Below the pieces are notes generated by a model that saw only the letters and a list, made by a program, of their open reading frames with translations, was not told the origin of the DNA and searched no databases. Made by a program: the position numbers and the translations under genes. A stretch of DNA of 64,000 nucleotides. Origin: Streptomyces sp. R302. Its GTDB lineage: Bacteria; Actinomycetota; Actinomycetes; Streptomycetales; Streptomycetaceae. Of the stretch, positions 53,868 to 62,893 are shown piece by piece; position 1 is the stretch's first letter, and each line of letters opens with the position of its first letter. The stretch is from positions 62,001 through 126,000 of the forward strand of contig NZ_JABBGE010000001.1 of the NCBI RefSeq assembly GCF_012927245.1, in the 5' to 3' direction.

Positions 53868-55136
53868 ATGGTGAGCTTCACGTACACGGCGGCGGACGAG
53901 GAACGGAACCGCGGCGTCCGCCGCATGAAGGCCCTGGCGACGGCGCTGCTGGCGCTCGTCGCGGTCGTCTACGCCCTGGCGACCTGGGCGGAGAACGCGG
54001 GCGCGGGCGCCTGGGCGGGCTACGTCGCCGCGGCGGCCGAGGCCGGCATGGTCGGCGCGCTCGCGGACTGGTTCGCGGTGACGGCCCTCTTCCGCCACCC
54101 GCTGGGCCTCCCCATCCCGCACACCGCGATCATCCCCACCAAGAAGGACCAGCTGGGCGCCTCGCTGGGCTCCTTCGTCGGCGAGAACTTCCTCTCCGCG
54201 GACGTCGTACGGGGCCGCCTGCGCGCCCTGGGCGTCGCCCGCCGCCTCGGCGGCTGGCTCGCGGAACCGGCACACGCCGACCGCGTCACGGAGGAGCTCT
54301 CGACGGCCCTCCGGGGCGCCCTCACCGTCCTCAGGGACGCGGACGTGCAGGCGGTGGTCGGCGAGGCGATCACCCGGCGCGCCGAACAGGCGGAGATCGC
54401 ACCGGGCGTCGGCAAGACCCTCGAACACATGGTCGCGGACGGCGCCCACCGCCGCGCCGTCGACCTGGTCTGCACCCGCGCCCACGACTGGCTCGTCACC
54501 CACGGCGACTCGGTCATGGACGCCGTCCAGGGCGGCGCGCCCGGCTGGACCCCCCGCTTCGTCGACCGCAAGGTCGGCGAACGCGTCTACAAGGAGCTCC
54601 TCCGCTTCGTCACGGAGATGCGCGACATGCCGGCGCACCCCGCCCGGGGCGCCATCGACCGCTTCCTCACCGACTTCGCCGCCGACCTCCAGGCCGACAC
54701 GGACACCCGCGCCCGCGTCGAACGCCTCAAGTCCGACCTCCTCGCCCGCCCCGAGGTCCAGGACGTCATCGCCTCGGCCTGGGCCTCCGTCCGCGCCCTC
54801 ATCATCGCCGCCGCCGAGGACGACCAGAGCCAGCTCCGCCTCCGCGCCCGCGCCTCCCTGATCTCCCTGGGCAAACGCCTCGCCTCGGACCCCCGCCTCC
54901 AGCAGAAGGTCGACACCTGGCTGGAGACGGCCACCATCCACCTGGTCACCACCTACCGCCCCGAGATCACCTCCCTGATCACGGACACGGTCGCCGGCTG
55001 GGACGCCGACCAGACCTCCAAGAAGATCGAGGCCAACATCGGCCGAGACCTCCAGTTCATCCGCATCAACGGCACGGTGGTAGGCGCCCTGGCGGGCCTC
55101 CTGATCTACACGATCAGCCACGCCCTGGGCGGGTGA
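53868..55136 (+). CDS. DUF445 family membrane protein
   Basis: 422 residues from ATG 53868, with a GGAGG site upstream. DUF445 signatures are present: N-terminal LATALLALVAVVYALATW, the GMVGALADWFAVTALFRHPLGLPIPHTA block (quoted in parts: ADWFAVTALFRHPLGLPIPH and TAIIPTKKDQLG), and the C-terminal LQFIRINGTVVGALAGLLIY segment. Two transmembrane regions flank a long helical domain. The function is unknown. It is 39 bases after the ABC ATPase but need not belong to that system. Confidence 0.92.
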   Translation: MVSFTYTAADEERNRGVRRMKALATALLALVAVVYALATWAENAGAGAWAGYVAAAAEAGMVGALADWFAVTALFRHPLGLPIPHTAIIPTKKDQLGASLGSFVGENFLSADVVRGRLRALGVARRLGGWLAEPAHADRVTEELSTALRGALTVLRDADVQAVVGEAITRRAEQAEIAPGVGKTLEHMVADGAHRRAVDLVCTRAHDWLVTHGDSVMDAVQGGAPGWTPRFVDRKVGERVYKELLRFVTEMRDMPAHPARGAIDRFLTDFAADLQADTDTRARVERLKSDLLARPEVQDVIASAWASVRALIIAAAEDDQSQLRLRARASLISLGKRLASDPRLQQKVDTWLETATIHLVTTYRPEITSLITDTVAGWDADQTSKKIEANIGRDLQFIRINGTVVGALAGLLIYTISHALGG

Positions 55137-55139
55137 CCC

Positions 55140-55442
55140 TCAGCCCCGATCCCGCGTGACGGCCCACGAAGCGACCCCCATGGCCCCGGCCACGGAGAAC
55201 ACCGCCGGCCAGGCCCCGATCTTCTTGGCCAGCGGATGAGACCCCCCGAACGCCGCCACGTAGGCGGCCGACAGCCCCACGGCCGCCTGTACCCCACCCA
55301 CCCGCTGCCACTCCCGCGCCGCCACCCCACCGGCCACGGCCAGCACCACCCCACCCAACGGCCGCTTCTTGGTCCACCGTGCGACGGCGTAACCACCGAC
55401 GAGTCCGGCGGCGGCTATGGCGGGGGTGGGGATGCGGGGCAT
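55140..55442 (-). CDS. Small conserved membrane protein
   Basis: 100 residues. The N-terminus MPRIPTPAIAAAGLVGGYAV, an early K-K-R-P-L-G-G turn and three to four hydrophobic segments follow. I recognise the pattern from streptomycete small membrane proteins but know no function. It converges on the DUF445 gene with a 3-base gap. Confidence 0.7.
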   Translation of the reverse strand: MPRIPTPAIAAAGLVGGYAVARWTKKRPLGGVVLAVAGGVAAREWQRVGGVQAAVGLSAAYVAAFGGSHPLAKKIGAWPAVFSVAGAMGVASWAVTRDRG

Positions 55443-55490
55443 GAGGGGCCTTCTTCCGGTCGGAGCGTGTGGTCCTTCGAGCGTACGGGG

Positions 55491-58400
55491 CTAGCTGGCG
55501 GCGATCGTCGTGTAGGTCCACACATCGGCGGGAAGCTCGTGGTCGAGTCGCCAGGTGATCCCCATGGGCTTGCTGCCCTTGTGTTCGACGTACTCAGCCG
55601 GCCCGAGCAGCATCCACGGCTGAGGACCACCGATGTCGGTCTTCTTGTAGCGACGGACGAAGAGGAGCACGTGGGAGCCGTTTGCCCGGTGCCGCTGGTA
55701 GCGGCGGCCCGTCGAAGACGTCTCCGATGTGCGGTTCTGAGACTCCCAGTGGAAGAGGGTCTCGTTCAGCGCGTAGTCGCGATAACGCGTCTGCGGCGAG
55801 AAGTCTTTTTCGTCCTTTTCAAGCGTGACGAACAGTGCATCCGTCTGGATGTCTTCACACCATTTCACGCCTTCGCGGAAGTGGCCGGGGAGTTCGCGGT
55901 CCACAAAGGCCTGTCCCAGTGCGGGAAGGATCTCCTCGCGACTGTAGGAGGCATGAACGGTCAGGGGGACGTGGGCGAGGGGTCCTCCGAGGCTGATGGG
56001 GAAGTGGTCGAGGCGCTCCAAGGCGTGGTCCAGGACCTGGCGCAGCTCGCTTCGGACAGCCGGCTGGGCGCGGAGCGACTCCAGCCCCTCCTCGTAACTC
56101 GAGAAGCCGCTGAGGGGCCAGAGCGAGAAATAGAGCATGCGGGCGAACGCCTGGCCCCTGCTGCTCAGATCGCTGTAGGGCGGGGCGTCGTCCTCGACGA
56201 GCTTCGAGTAGGCGGCGATCCGCTCGGGATCATCGGCATGGTGAAAGGCCGAGATGCGCTTCAGAAGCGCTGCCTCGCCCTGCGGGCCGTCCTTCGGGAG
56301 CAGGCCGGAACGGCGGAGGAGACCGGTCCAGGAGTTGCCGTTCCCCCGGTAGATCTCCTTCAGCTCGCGGCCGCTTTCCTGAAGATACGCAGCGAGTTCG
56401 GATACGCCGTACCGTCTGACTTCCTGCGTGAGCTGGGTGACGTTCACGCCGATCTGGCTGCGAATGTTGTCGATGATCAGTTCCTTGGCCTTGGACTCAA
56501 GGATGATCTGGCAGCCGGACGGCAACTGGGGGAAGTCCTGCTCGATGTTGGTGAGGAGGCGGTTGCGCGTCAGGTTGGTCAAGGCGCGGAACTGCTCTTC
56601 GAAGCGGAACTCCTTGCGGTGCTGGCCGATGAAGTCCAAGACGGTGAGGACCGCCTTGTTCGCTGTGCGGCGCAGCCCGCGGCCCAGTTGCTGGAGGAAG
56701 ACCGTGGCACTGGACGTCGGGCGCAGCAGGAGGAGCGTGTCCACGTCCGGAATGTCGAGGCCCTCGTTGAAGAGATCGACCGAGAAGATCACTTGGATCT
56801 CGCCGGCGCGCAGGGCTGCCAAGGCGTTCCTGCGCTCCTCCTGGGGCGTCTCACCCGACAGCGCGACGGCTCTGACGCCGGCGCGCCGGAAGAAGTCGGC
56901 CATGAAGGTGGCGTGTGCGACCGAGACGCAGAAGCCGAGCGCGCGCATGGCGCCCGGGTTTGCCACCTTGTCCCGGACGGCCTGAACGACGAGTCGCGCC
57001 CTGGCGTCATTGCCAGTGAACACCTCGCTGAGGGCCGTCGAGTCGTAGGCCCCCCGCTTCCACTCGATGGCGCTGAGGTCGGTGTTGTCGGTGATGCCGA
57101 AGTAGTGGAACGGGCTCAGGAGGTCGTTCTCCAACGCCTCCCACAGCCGCATTTCCGCTGCGATGCGGCCGCCGAAGAATTCGTCCTGGACGTTGCGGCC
57201 GTCCATGCGCTCCGGGGTCGCGGTGAGCCCCAGGAACTCCAGAGGACGGAAGTGATCGATGATCTTCTGGTAGGTCGACGACACGCCGTGGTGGAACTCG
57301 TCGATGACGATGACGTCGAAGTGGTCGGGAGGAAGCTGCTCCAGCCGCTGCGGCCTCAGGGACTGCACGCTGGCGAAGACGTGCTTCCATCCGTGGGGGA
57401 CGAGTCCGCTGTGCAACTCCTCCCCGAAGTTGGCGTCCACGAGCACGTCCTGGTAGGTGCGCAGCGACTGGCGGAGGATCTCCTGCCGATGGGCCACGAA
57501 CAGCAAGCGCAGGTCACGGCCGTGCTGCTGCCGAAGGCGCTGGAAGTCCAGCGCGGCCATGACGGTCTTACCCGTGCCGGTGGCCGCCACGAGGAGGTTG
57601 CGGTGCCGGTCGTGGACCTCGCGCTCCACCTGGAGGCGCTCCAGCATGTCTCGCTGGTGCGGGTAGGGCCGCACCTCAAGGCCGGACAGGGTGATGCGCT
57701 GGTCGGCTCCCGCTCCCTTGCCGTGCCCAGCGGTCTGGAGCGCTTCGCTGAGTCGCTCGCCGTCGCGATCGGGGTCGTACGTCTCGAAGGCCGGATCGCT
57801 CCAGTAGGCGTCGAAGGTGGCTTCGAACTTGCGGATGACGTCGGGGGTGGCGATGGAGGACAGGCGCACGTTCCACTCCAGCCCGTCCAGGAGGGCCGCC
57901 TTCGACAGGTTGGAGCTGCCGACGTACGCGGTGTCGTAGCCGCTGTCCCGGCGGAAGAGCCACGCCTTGGCGTGCAGGCGAGTCGAGCGGAGCTCGTAGT
58001 TGACCTTCACCTCGGCGTTGAACTGCCGGACGAGGCGGTCGAGCGCCTGCCGTTCGGTGGCCCCGATGTAGGTCGTGGTGATGACGCGTATGGGGATGCC
58101 ACGGGCATGCGCTGCCTTCAGGGAGTCCTCAATGACCCGCAGGCCGTGCCACTTCACGAAGGCGCAGAGGAGGTCCACGCGGTCAGCCGTGGCAAGCTCC
58201 GCGCGCACCTCGAATCCCAGGCTGGGGTCATCCGGGGCGTTGGTGAGGAGCGCGGCCTCCGCCAAGGGAGTCACCGGGCGGATGCGGTAGGCGCCTTCGC
58301 TCTCCTGCTCGGCGATGGCGAGGAGCTGACGCGGGCCGTCGGCGACGAGCTCGATCCATTCGCGAGCGCCCTCGATGGTGTTCATCGATTCGAGCACGTG

Positions 58401-58628
58401 GTTGGCCACATGGACGTGCTCGGACGGAGGGAGCCCCTCCAGAATGCGGCGCACCGTGTCGGCCACGTGCTTCGCGAGGACGCGGGGAGCGGACTCGGCG
58501 CCGACGACGTCGTCGACCGCATGCCATCCCTGATTCGCGAGGGACTTGAGCTGTGCTTCGAGTCGCAGGGTCACCAACTGCTCGTAGAGCCCTGAAACCG
58601 GTCCGCTGGGACTCGACAGCTCGCTCAT
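55491..58628 (-). CDS. PLD-nuclease + SF2 helicase + DUF3427 protein
   Basis: 1045 residues from ATG 58628; a strong GGGAGGGGAAG site precedes it. Residues about 110-300 form a phospholipase D-like nuclease domain with one HxK motif (RLHAKAWLFRRDSGYDTAYV, His219 and Lys221) and GSSNLS. Next is an SF2 helicase: Walker A AATGTGKT at 348-355, DEFHH at 443-447, GLTATPERMD, and helicase-C ending LGRGLRRT. The last ~350 residues fit DUF3427 (LTNLTRNRLLTNIEQDFP, then the terminal T-R-Y-x-D-Y-A-L-N-E-T segment). The fusion occurs widely, often near defence genes, and a role in DNA restriction or repair is plausible but not shown. It has more A/T-ending codons than its neighbours, which suggests transfer. 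Confidence 0.88.
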   Translation of the reverse strand: MSELSSPSGPVSGLYEQLVTLRLEAQLKSLANQGWHAVDDVVGAESAPRVLAKHVADTVRRILEGLPPSEHVHVANHVLESMNTIEGAREWIELVADGPRQLLAIAEQESEGAYRIRPVTPLAEAALLTNAPDDPSLGFEVRAELATADRVDLLCAFVKWHGLRVIEDSLKAAHARGIPIRVITTTYIGATERQALDRLVRQFNAEVKVNYELRSTRLHAKAWLFRRDSGYDTAYVGSSNLSKAALLDGLEWNVRLSSIATPDVIRKFEATFDAYWSDPAFETYDPDRDGERLSEALQTAGHGKGAGADQRITLSGLEVRPYPHQRDMLERLQVEREVHDRHRNLLVAATGTGKTVMAALDFQRLRQQHGRDLRLLFVAHRQEILRQSLRTYQDVLVDANFGEELHSGLVPHGWKHVFASVQSLRPQRLEQLPPDHFDVIVIDEFHHGVSSTYQKIIDHFRPLEFLGLTATPERMDGRNVQDEFFGGRIAAEMRLWEALENDLLSPFHYFGITDNTDLSAIEWKRGAYDSTALSEVFTGNDARARLVVQAVRDKVANPGAMRALGFCVSVAHATFMADFFRRAGVRAVALSGETPQEERRNALAALRAGEIQVIFSVDLFNEGLDIPDVDTLLLLRPTSSATVFLQQLGRGLRRTANKAVLTVLDFIGQHRKEFRFEEQFRALTNLTRNRLLTNIEQDFPQLPSGCQIILESKAKELIIDNIRSQIGVNVTQLTQEVRRYGVSELAAYLQESGRELKEIYRGNGNSWTGLLRRSGLLPKDGPQGEAALLKRISAFHHADDPERIAAYSKLVEDDAPPYSDLSSRGQAFARMLYFSLWPLSGFSSYEEGLESLRAQPAVRSELRQVLDHALERLDHFPISLGGPLAHVPLTVHASYSREEILPALGQAFVDRELPGHFREGVKWCEDIQTDALFVTLEKDEKDFSPQTRYRDYALNETLFHWESQNRTSETSSTGRRYQRHRANGSHVLLFVRRYKKTDIGGPQPWMLLGPAEYVEHKGSKPMGITWRLDHELPADVWTYTTIAAS

Positions 58629-58710
58629 TGCTTCCCCTCCCTGGTCAACCTCCCCCATGGGTACCAGGTGTCGCGGACAAGCCCTTGGCGAGCTGCTGTT
58701 CCCCCGCGGC

Positions 58711-59712
58711 TCAGTCCGCCCCGTGGCACTCCCCGTACGTCTTCTCCGCGCCGCACCAGCAGGCCTCCGTGCGGAGTGGGGGCCAGGGGGTGGCTCGGGA
58801 GCGGGCGGCGAGGGTGGTGGCGTATTGGGGGAGGAGGGCTGCTTGGGAGGGGTGGGTGGCTTCGGAGGCGGCGAAGGCCTCGTAGGAGGGGACAGTGGCT
58901 CGGACGATGCCGAGGTTGGGGGTGCCGGCCGTCGCCAGTTCGCGGAGGGAGGCTTCGATGTCTGTCAGGTGGGCCCGGTAGGTGGGGTACTCCGTTTCGA
59001 GCTCCGGGTAGGCCGTGAGGAGTTCCGTGAGTTCCTGGGCCGGCCAGTGGAGGATCGCGACCGGGAAGGGGCGGGAGAGGGCCGTGCGGTAGGTGCCCAG
59101 TTCGGAGCGGAGGCGGGCGATCTCGGCCTGGAGTTCGGTGGGGTCGGAGGAGCCCAGGGACCAGAGGCGCTTCGGGTCGTGGAGTTCGTCCAGGGGGATC
59201 TTGCCCTGGTGGAGGTGGTCCGCGCGGGTGTCCCAGTCGTCGTGGGGGCGGGCCAGCATGCGGCGGATGCGGTGGCGGGTGGCGAGGAGGGAGTGGGTGG
59301 TGTGGGGGAGTTCCAGGGTGGGATGGGCGGCCAGGAGCGTTGCCGCTTCTGTGAGGGTTTCCTCGGCCGACTCCAGTTCGTCGTGGGCCTCCAGGGTCTC
59401 CGCCGCGATCTCCCAGGGGGGTGCTTCCGTCGGGCGTGAGCGGCGTACGCCTTCGATGATGGCTCGCGCTTCGGCCTCGTGGCCGTACTCCCACAGGTTC
59501 GACGCCTTCAGGGCGCGGATCAGGTGGGGGTCCGCCGGGCTGCCGGACAGGAGGTCGTCGTAGAGGGCCGTCGCGCCGGGACGGTCGTCCGCGAGTTCCA
59601 GGTGGGCGGCGGCCTGGAGCAGCAGCGGTTCACGGTCGCCGGGGTACTGCTCGGCGGTGCGCAGCAGACGCTCGGCTTCGGCGGTGTGGGCGGCAGGCGT
59701 GTCGGGGCGCAT
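58711..59712 (-). CDS. SEC-C motif protein with helical repeats
   Basis: 333 residues from ATG 59712. The C-terminus is a SEC-C zinc motif (CWCGAEKTYGECHG). N-terminally there are TPR-like helical pairs (AEAERLLRTAEQYPGDREPL, DPHLIRALKASNLWEYGHEA). SEC-C motifs bind zinc and often mediate interaction with ribosomal or nucleic-acid partners. No catalytic domain is seen. It lies 82 bases upstream of the PLD-helicase gene on the same strand reading towards it, so co-expression is possible. Confidence 0.8.
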   Translation of the reverse strand: MRPDTPAAHTAEAERLLRTAEQYPGDREPLLLQAAAHLELADDRPGATALYDDLLSGSPADPHLIRALKASNLWEYGHEAEARAIIEGVRRSRPTEAPPWEIAAETLEAHDELESAEETLTEAATLLAAHPTLELPHTTHSLLATRHRIRRMLARPHDDWDTRADHLHQGKIPLDELHDPKRLWSLGSSDPTELQAEIARLRSELGTYRTALSRPFPVAILHWPAQELTELLTAYPELETEYPTYRAHLTDIEASLRELATAGTPNLGIVRATVPSYEAFAASEATHPSQAALLPQYATTLAARSRATPWPPLRTEACWCGAEKTYGECHGAD

Positions 59713-59775
59713 GCCGTCCACCGTACTGCTGTACGGCCCTGGAGAGTTGCTGCCGCAGCGCTTATCGTGCCCGGC

Positions 59776-60618
59776 GTGCGGGACTGGGGAGGCGGAGCGC
59801 GGGAGCGGGTGCCGGTCGTCGTTCAGGGGCGGTCCGGGCGCCGGGGGCTCGTGCGTGTGCTGTGGGGCGGGGCCGAGGCCGTCGTCACCTGCGGGGTTCT
59901 GATTCTGCTGCTGGTGGTGCACCAGTTGTGGTGGACCAATCAGTTGGCCCGTGCCGAGGCCGGTGAGCAGGTGTCGGTGCTGGAGCGCGAGTGGGAGGGG
60001 GAGTGGGGGATCTCTCCTTCCTCTCCTGCCTCTTCTTCCCCTTCTTTTCCTTCTTCTGCTGCTCCTTCTCTTTCTCCGTCTCCTTCTCCTTCTGCTCTGC
60101 CTTCCGGGGCGGCTTCGGGTTCGGCGGTGGGGTCTCCGTCCGTTTCTCCTTCCGCGCCCGTGTCCTCCCGTACTCCCTCCGGTTCCGCCTTCGCCGTGCT
60201 GCGGATTCCTCGGATCGGACTGACCGTGCCCGTCGCCGCCGGGATCTCCAAGAGCAAGGTCCTCGACAAGGGGTACGTGGGGCACTACCCGGGTACCGCC
60301 GCGCCCGGGGAGGTCGGGAACGTGGCGTTGGCCGGACACCGGAACACGCACGGGGAGCCGTTCCGGTACGTGAACCGGTTGCGGAAGGGGGACGAGATCA
60401 CGCTGCGGACGCGGGAGGGGACGTACACCTATCTCGTCGACCGGATCCTGCCGGTGACCTCGCCGCGCGACACCGGCGTCATCCAGCCGGTGCCGCGGTC
60501 GATCGTCAAGCCCTCGTACGGGTACTCCGAGGCCGGCTCCTACCTCACCCTCACCACCTGCACGCCCGAGTTCACCTCCCGCTACCGGCTCATCGTCTGG
60601 GCGACCCTGCGACGGTGA
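59776..60618 (+). CDS. Class E sortase
   Basis: From GTG 59776 the product has 280 residues; GTG 59767 is possible too. One transmembrane segment lies at about 32-50. A Ser/Pro-rich linker (about 79-136), encoded by an almost pure pyrimidine run, is followed by the sortase domain. The catalytic residues are His188 (ALAGHRNTHG), Cys262 (LTLTTCTPEFTSRYR) and Arg269. The L-T-L-T-T-C-T-P pattern is characteristic of actinobacterial class E, which recognises LAxTG-type signals of chaplins and other wall proteins. It is divergent from the SEC-C gene. Confidence 0.93.
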   Translation: MRDWGGGARERVPVVVQGRSGRRGLVRVLWGGAEAVVTCGVLILLLVVHQLWWTNQLARAEAGEQVSVLEREWEGEWGISPSSPASSSPSFPSSAAPSLSPSPSPSALPSGAASGSAVGSPSVSPSAPVSSRTPSGSAFAVLRIPRIGLTVPVAAGISKSKVLDKGYVGHYPGTAAPGEVGNVALAGHRNTHGEPFRYVNRLRKGDEITLRTREGTYTYLVDRILPVTSPRDTGVIQPVPRSIVKPSYGYSEAGSYLTLTTCTPEFTSRYRLIVWATLRR

Positions 60619-61274
60619 GGGCGGCGCCGGTCAGGGCCAGGGTTGCTGAGCCGATGTAGCGGGCGGTGGTGGCCGCCGTCGGAGGGGCGTATCGCCGTGA
60701 GGGTACGGGCCCCGAGCGCCGCCGTCGCCAGGGCCGCCGCGCCGAGCACCGTGTACGCCGACCGCCAGTCCACCAGGGGGAGCGCCCCGGCCGGCAGCGG
60801 GCCGAGCGCGTTCCCGCCGCTCACCGACGCGCCCCAGACGCCCGTGGCCCGTATCCGGTCGCGGCCCGAGGGGTACGCGTCGGCCAGCGGGCCCAGGCTG
60901 CCCGCGAGGACCGTCGTGCTCGCCGCGCCCTGCGCGATCCGCGCCGCCGTGAAGAGCACCGTCGAGCCCGCGAAGGCGCCCAGCGCCAGCGTCCCGAGCA
61001 GGAACACCCGCCGCCTGCCGTGCGCGTCGGCCAGCGCGCCCGCGACCAGGAGCAGGACGGAGAGGCCGAGCGGGGTGCCGTTGAGCAGCCACGCCTGCGC
61101 CGAGGACGGCGTCCCGAACTCCACCGCCATCTCCGGGAGCGTCGCCATCGGCGCCGTGTAGTTCATGAGCGCGACGCCGGTGGCCAGGGCGGTGACGGCG
61201 GGCGTGGCGGGCGCTGTGGGCCCTCGGCGCCTGGGGGAGGGGCGGGGTGCCCGGCAGCCCGGCAGCCTGCCCAT
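60590..61274 (-). pseudogene. Decayed MFS transporter
   Basis: From ATG 61274 the minus strand encodes five to six MFS transmembrane segments: LATGVALMNYTAPMATLPEM, LADAHGRRRVFLLGTLALGA with motif A, and SVSGGNALGPLPAGALPLVD. After R-T-L-T-A-I-R the frame is lost. One base further on, another frame continues TTARYIGSATLALTGAALTV, a typical last-segment sequence of DHA2 transporters, and stops at 60590. About half of a normal ~470-residue transporter is missing. The gene has therefore suffered an internal deletion plus a frameshift. It overlaps the sortase 3' end by 29 bases. Confidence 0.7.
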
Positions 61275-61446
61275 GCGCGACGTCCACCACGCCGACTGCG
61301 GTACGGAACTGGGCCCGTCCGGCGAGTGCCCCGCCTGCCGCGGCCCGGTGCCGGGCCGCGGCACCGACCCCGCCGAGCCCGTCGCCCGGGCGCTCCTCGC
61401 GCCCCGCCGGCTGCTCACGCCGCTGGAGCCGACGGTGCACCGGTGA
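61274..61446 (+). pseudogene. C-terminal remnant of an HxlR-type regulator
   Basis: The + strand frame reads MRDVHHADCGTELGPSGECP, then ACRGPVPGRG and TPLEPTVHR. The two Cys pairs and HHADCG resemble the C-terminal tail of HxlR-family regulators next to exporter genes. The winged-helix domain is missing. The fragment begins exactly where the decayed MFS gene starts in the opposite direction, so both belong to one former regulator/exporter pair. Confidence 0.5.
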
Positions 61447-61517
61447 CGCCGGGAACCTTCTCGTACGACCGTTCGTCCTACTCGACGGACAGTGAAGTTC
61501 GGGGAGCGGGGGGTGTG

Positions 61518-61823
61518 ATGAGCGGGAGTCCGGTCCTGCGCCGAGTCGCGCCCCTCGTTCTGCTTCCGGTGCTGCTCCTGATCGCCTTCGCGGGGCTCGT
61601 CCTCGCGGACGGCTCCGTCGGCTCCGCCGTCGTCCTCGCCATCTCCGCCGTCGCCTGCGGCTTCCTCGGAGTCCGTACGGCTCCGGCCGTGCCGCCCACG
61701 CGGATACGCACCGCGCTGCGCGACCGGGCCCGCCGCACGGCCTTCCTCCCGCAGCGCGACCCCGACGCGGCCGGTCGCCGCCGACCCCGGGCGCCGGGGC
61801 GTTCCCTCCCGACGACCGCGTAG
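61518..61823 (+). CDS. DUF6412 small membrane protein
   Basis: 101 residues from ATG 61518. Two hydrophobic helices (about 10-30 and 36-53) are followed by the conserved tail ARRTAFLPQRDPDAAGRRRP. I recognise this as DUF6412, which in streptomycetes precedes a YidC-type insertase gene, as here. The function is unknown, but linkage suggests a role with the insertase. Confidence 0.85.
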   Translation: MSGSPVLRRVAPLVLLPVLLLIAFAGLVLADGSVGSAVVLAISAVACGFLGVRTAPAVPPTRIRTALRDRARRTAFLPQRDPDAAGRRRPRAPGRSLPTTA

Positions 61824-61825
61824 GC

Positions 61826-61972
61826 GCTCCCGCACCCGTACGGCCGCCGTACCCGTACGCCATGGCCGTACGGCCGCCGTGCCTGTACGCCGTACCTGTA
61901 CGCCGTGCCCGTAAGCCGCCGTACCCGTACGCGTACGGACGTACCCACGTACCCACGTACCCGCATCCCCGC
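61826..61972. repeat. CCGTAC-rich low-complexity region
   Basis: Between DUF6412 and YidC the motif (C)CGTAC occurs about a dozen times, including two tandem copies of GTACCCAC and several GCCGTACC units. It resembles the GTAC-rich array at 15583 in base composition but has no regular period. Confidence 0.7.
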
Positions 61973-62050
61973 GAGACGCCTTCGCGCGGTCCGTCATGCC
62001 GAGACGCACGCACCACTCCACCCCGGCACGACGAACCCCGGAGGGTTCCC

Positions 62051-62791
62051 TTGTCCTTCTTCCCGTCCCCGCTCCTCGACGCCTTCTCCGCGCTCGTCGA
62101 CCGGCTCGCCGCCCTGCTCCAGCCGCTCGCCGCCGACGCCTCGACCGCCCTCGCCGTCGTCCTCTTCACCGTGCTCGTCCGGCTCGCCGTCCATCCGCTC
62201 TCCCGCGCCGCCGTGCGGGGGCAGCAGGCCCGGGTGCGGCTCGCGCCCCGGATCGCCGCGCTCCAGGAGAAGCACAAGCGCCGGCCGGAGCGGCTCCAGC
62301 GGGCGATCCTGGACCTGCACGCCGAGGAGAAGGTCTCGCCGTTCGCGGGGATCCTGCCGAGCCTGCTGCAGGTGCCCGCGTTCCTCCTCCTGTACGCGCT
62401 CTTCTCCTCCGGCGACCGGATGGGCGGTCACGGGCTGTTCGCCGCGCCCCTCGACGGCCGCTGGACCGGGGCCCTCGGCGACGGCGGACCCTTCGGGCCC
62501 GCCGGGCTCGTCTACCTCGCCCTCTTCGCGGTGGCCCTCGCCGTCGCCGCGTACCAGTACCTCAGGACCCGCCGGGAGACGGGACACACCCCCGCCCAGA
62601 CCCCGTCGGGAGGGCCCGCCGCGGCCGTCGGGCGGATCCTGCCCCTGCTCTCCTTCGGGACCGTCGTGACCGTCGCCGTCGTGCCGCTCGCCGTCGCGCT
62701 CTACCTCGTCACCAGCACCACCTGGGCCGTCGTCGAGCGAGCGCTACTCATGCGTAAGGGTCCGCAGGCTGAACGGGGTCTTGCGGGCTGA
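62051..62791 (+). CDS. YidC/Oxa1-family membrane insertase, short paralogue
   Basis: The only start with a ribosome binding site (CGGAGGG, 6 bases) is TTG 62051, giving 246 residues. The Oxa1 core is visible: LVRLAVHPLSRAAVRGQQAR for the first core segment and cytoplasmic Arg, K-H-K-R-R-P-E-R-L-Q, FAGILPSLLQVPAFLLLYAL, and the last segments. The large periplasmic domain of proteobacterial YidC is absent, as in Gram-positives. The main yidC normally lies near the replication origin, so this is probably a second, specialised copy together with DUF6412. Confidence 0.9.
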   Translation: MSFFPSPLLDAFSALVDRLAALLQPLAADASTALAVVLFTVLVRLAVHPLSRAAVRGQQARVRLAPRIAALQEKHKRRPERLQRAILDLHAEEKVSPFAGILPSLLQVPAFLLLYALFSSGDRMGGHGLFAAPLDGRWTGALGDGGPFGPAGLVYLALFAVALAVAAYQYLRTRRETGHTPAQTPSGGPAAAVGRILPLLSFGTVVTVAVVPLAVALYLVTSTTWAVVERALLMRKGPQAERGLAG

Positions 62792-62893
62792 ACGGGAGTC
62801 TTGGAGGATCGGACGATCCTCCGATGGCCGCACTCCATCGGCCGGGGCACCGAAGGGCCTCCCCGGGCCCACCTCGACCACAGGGAGAAGACC

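Noticed and set aside
51543..55121. Minus-strand frame of about 1190 codons
   Set aside because: Antisense of the ABC exporter and DUF445 genes, which have clear motifs and ribosome binding sites on the + strand.
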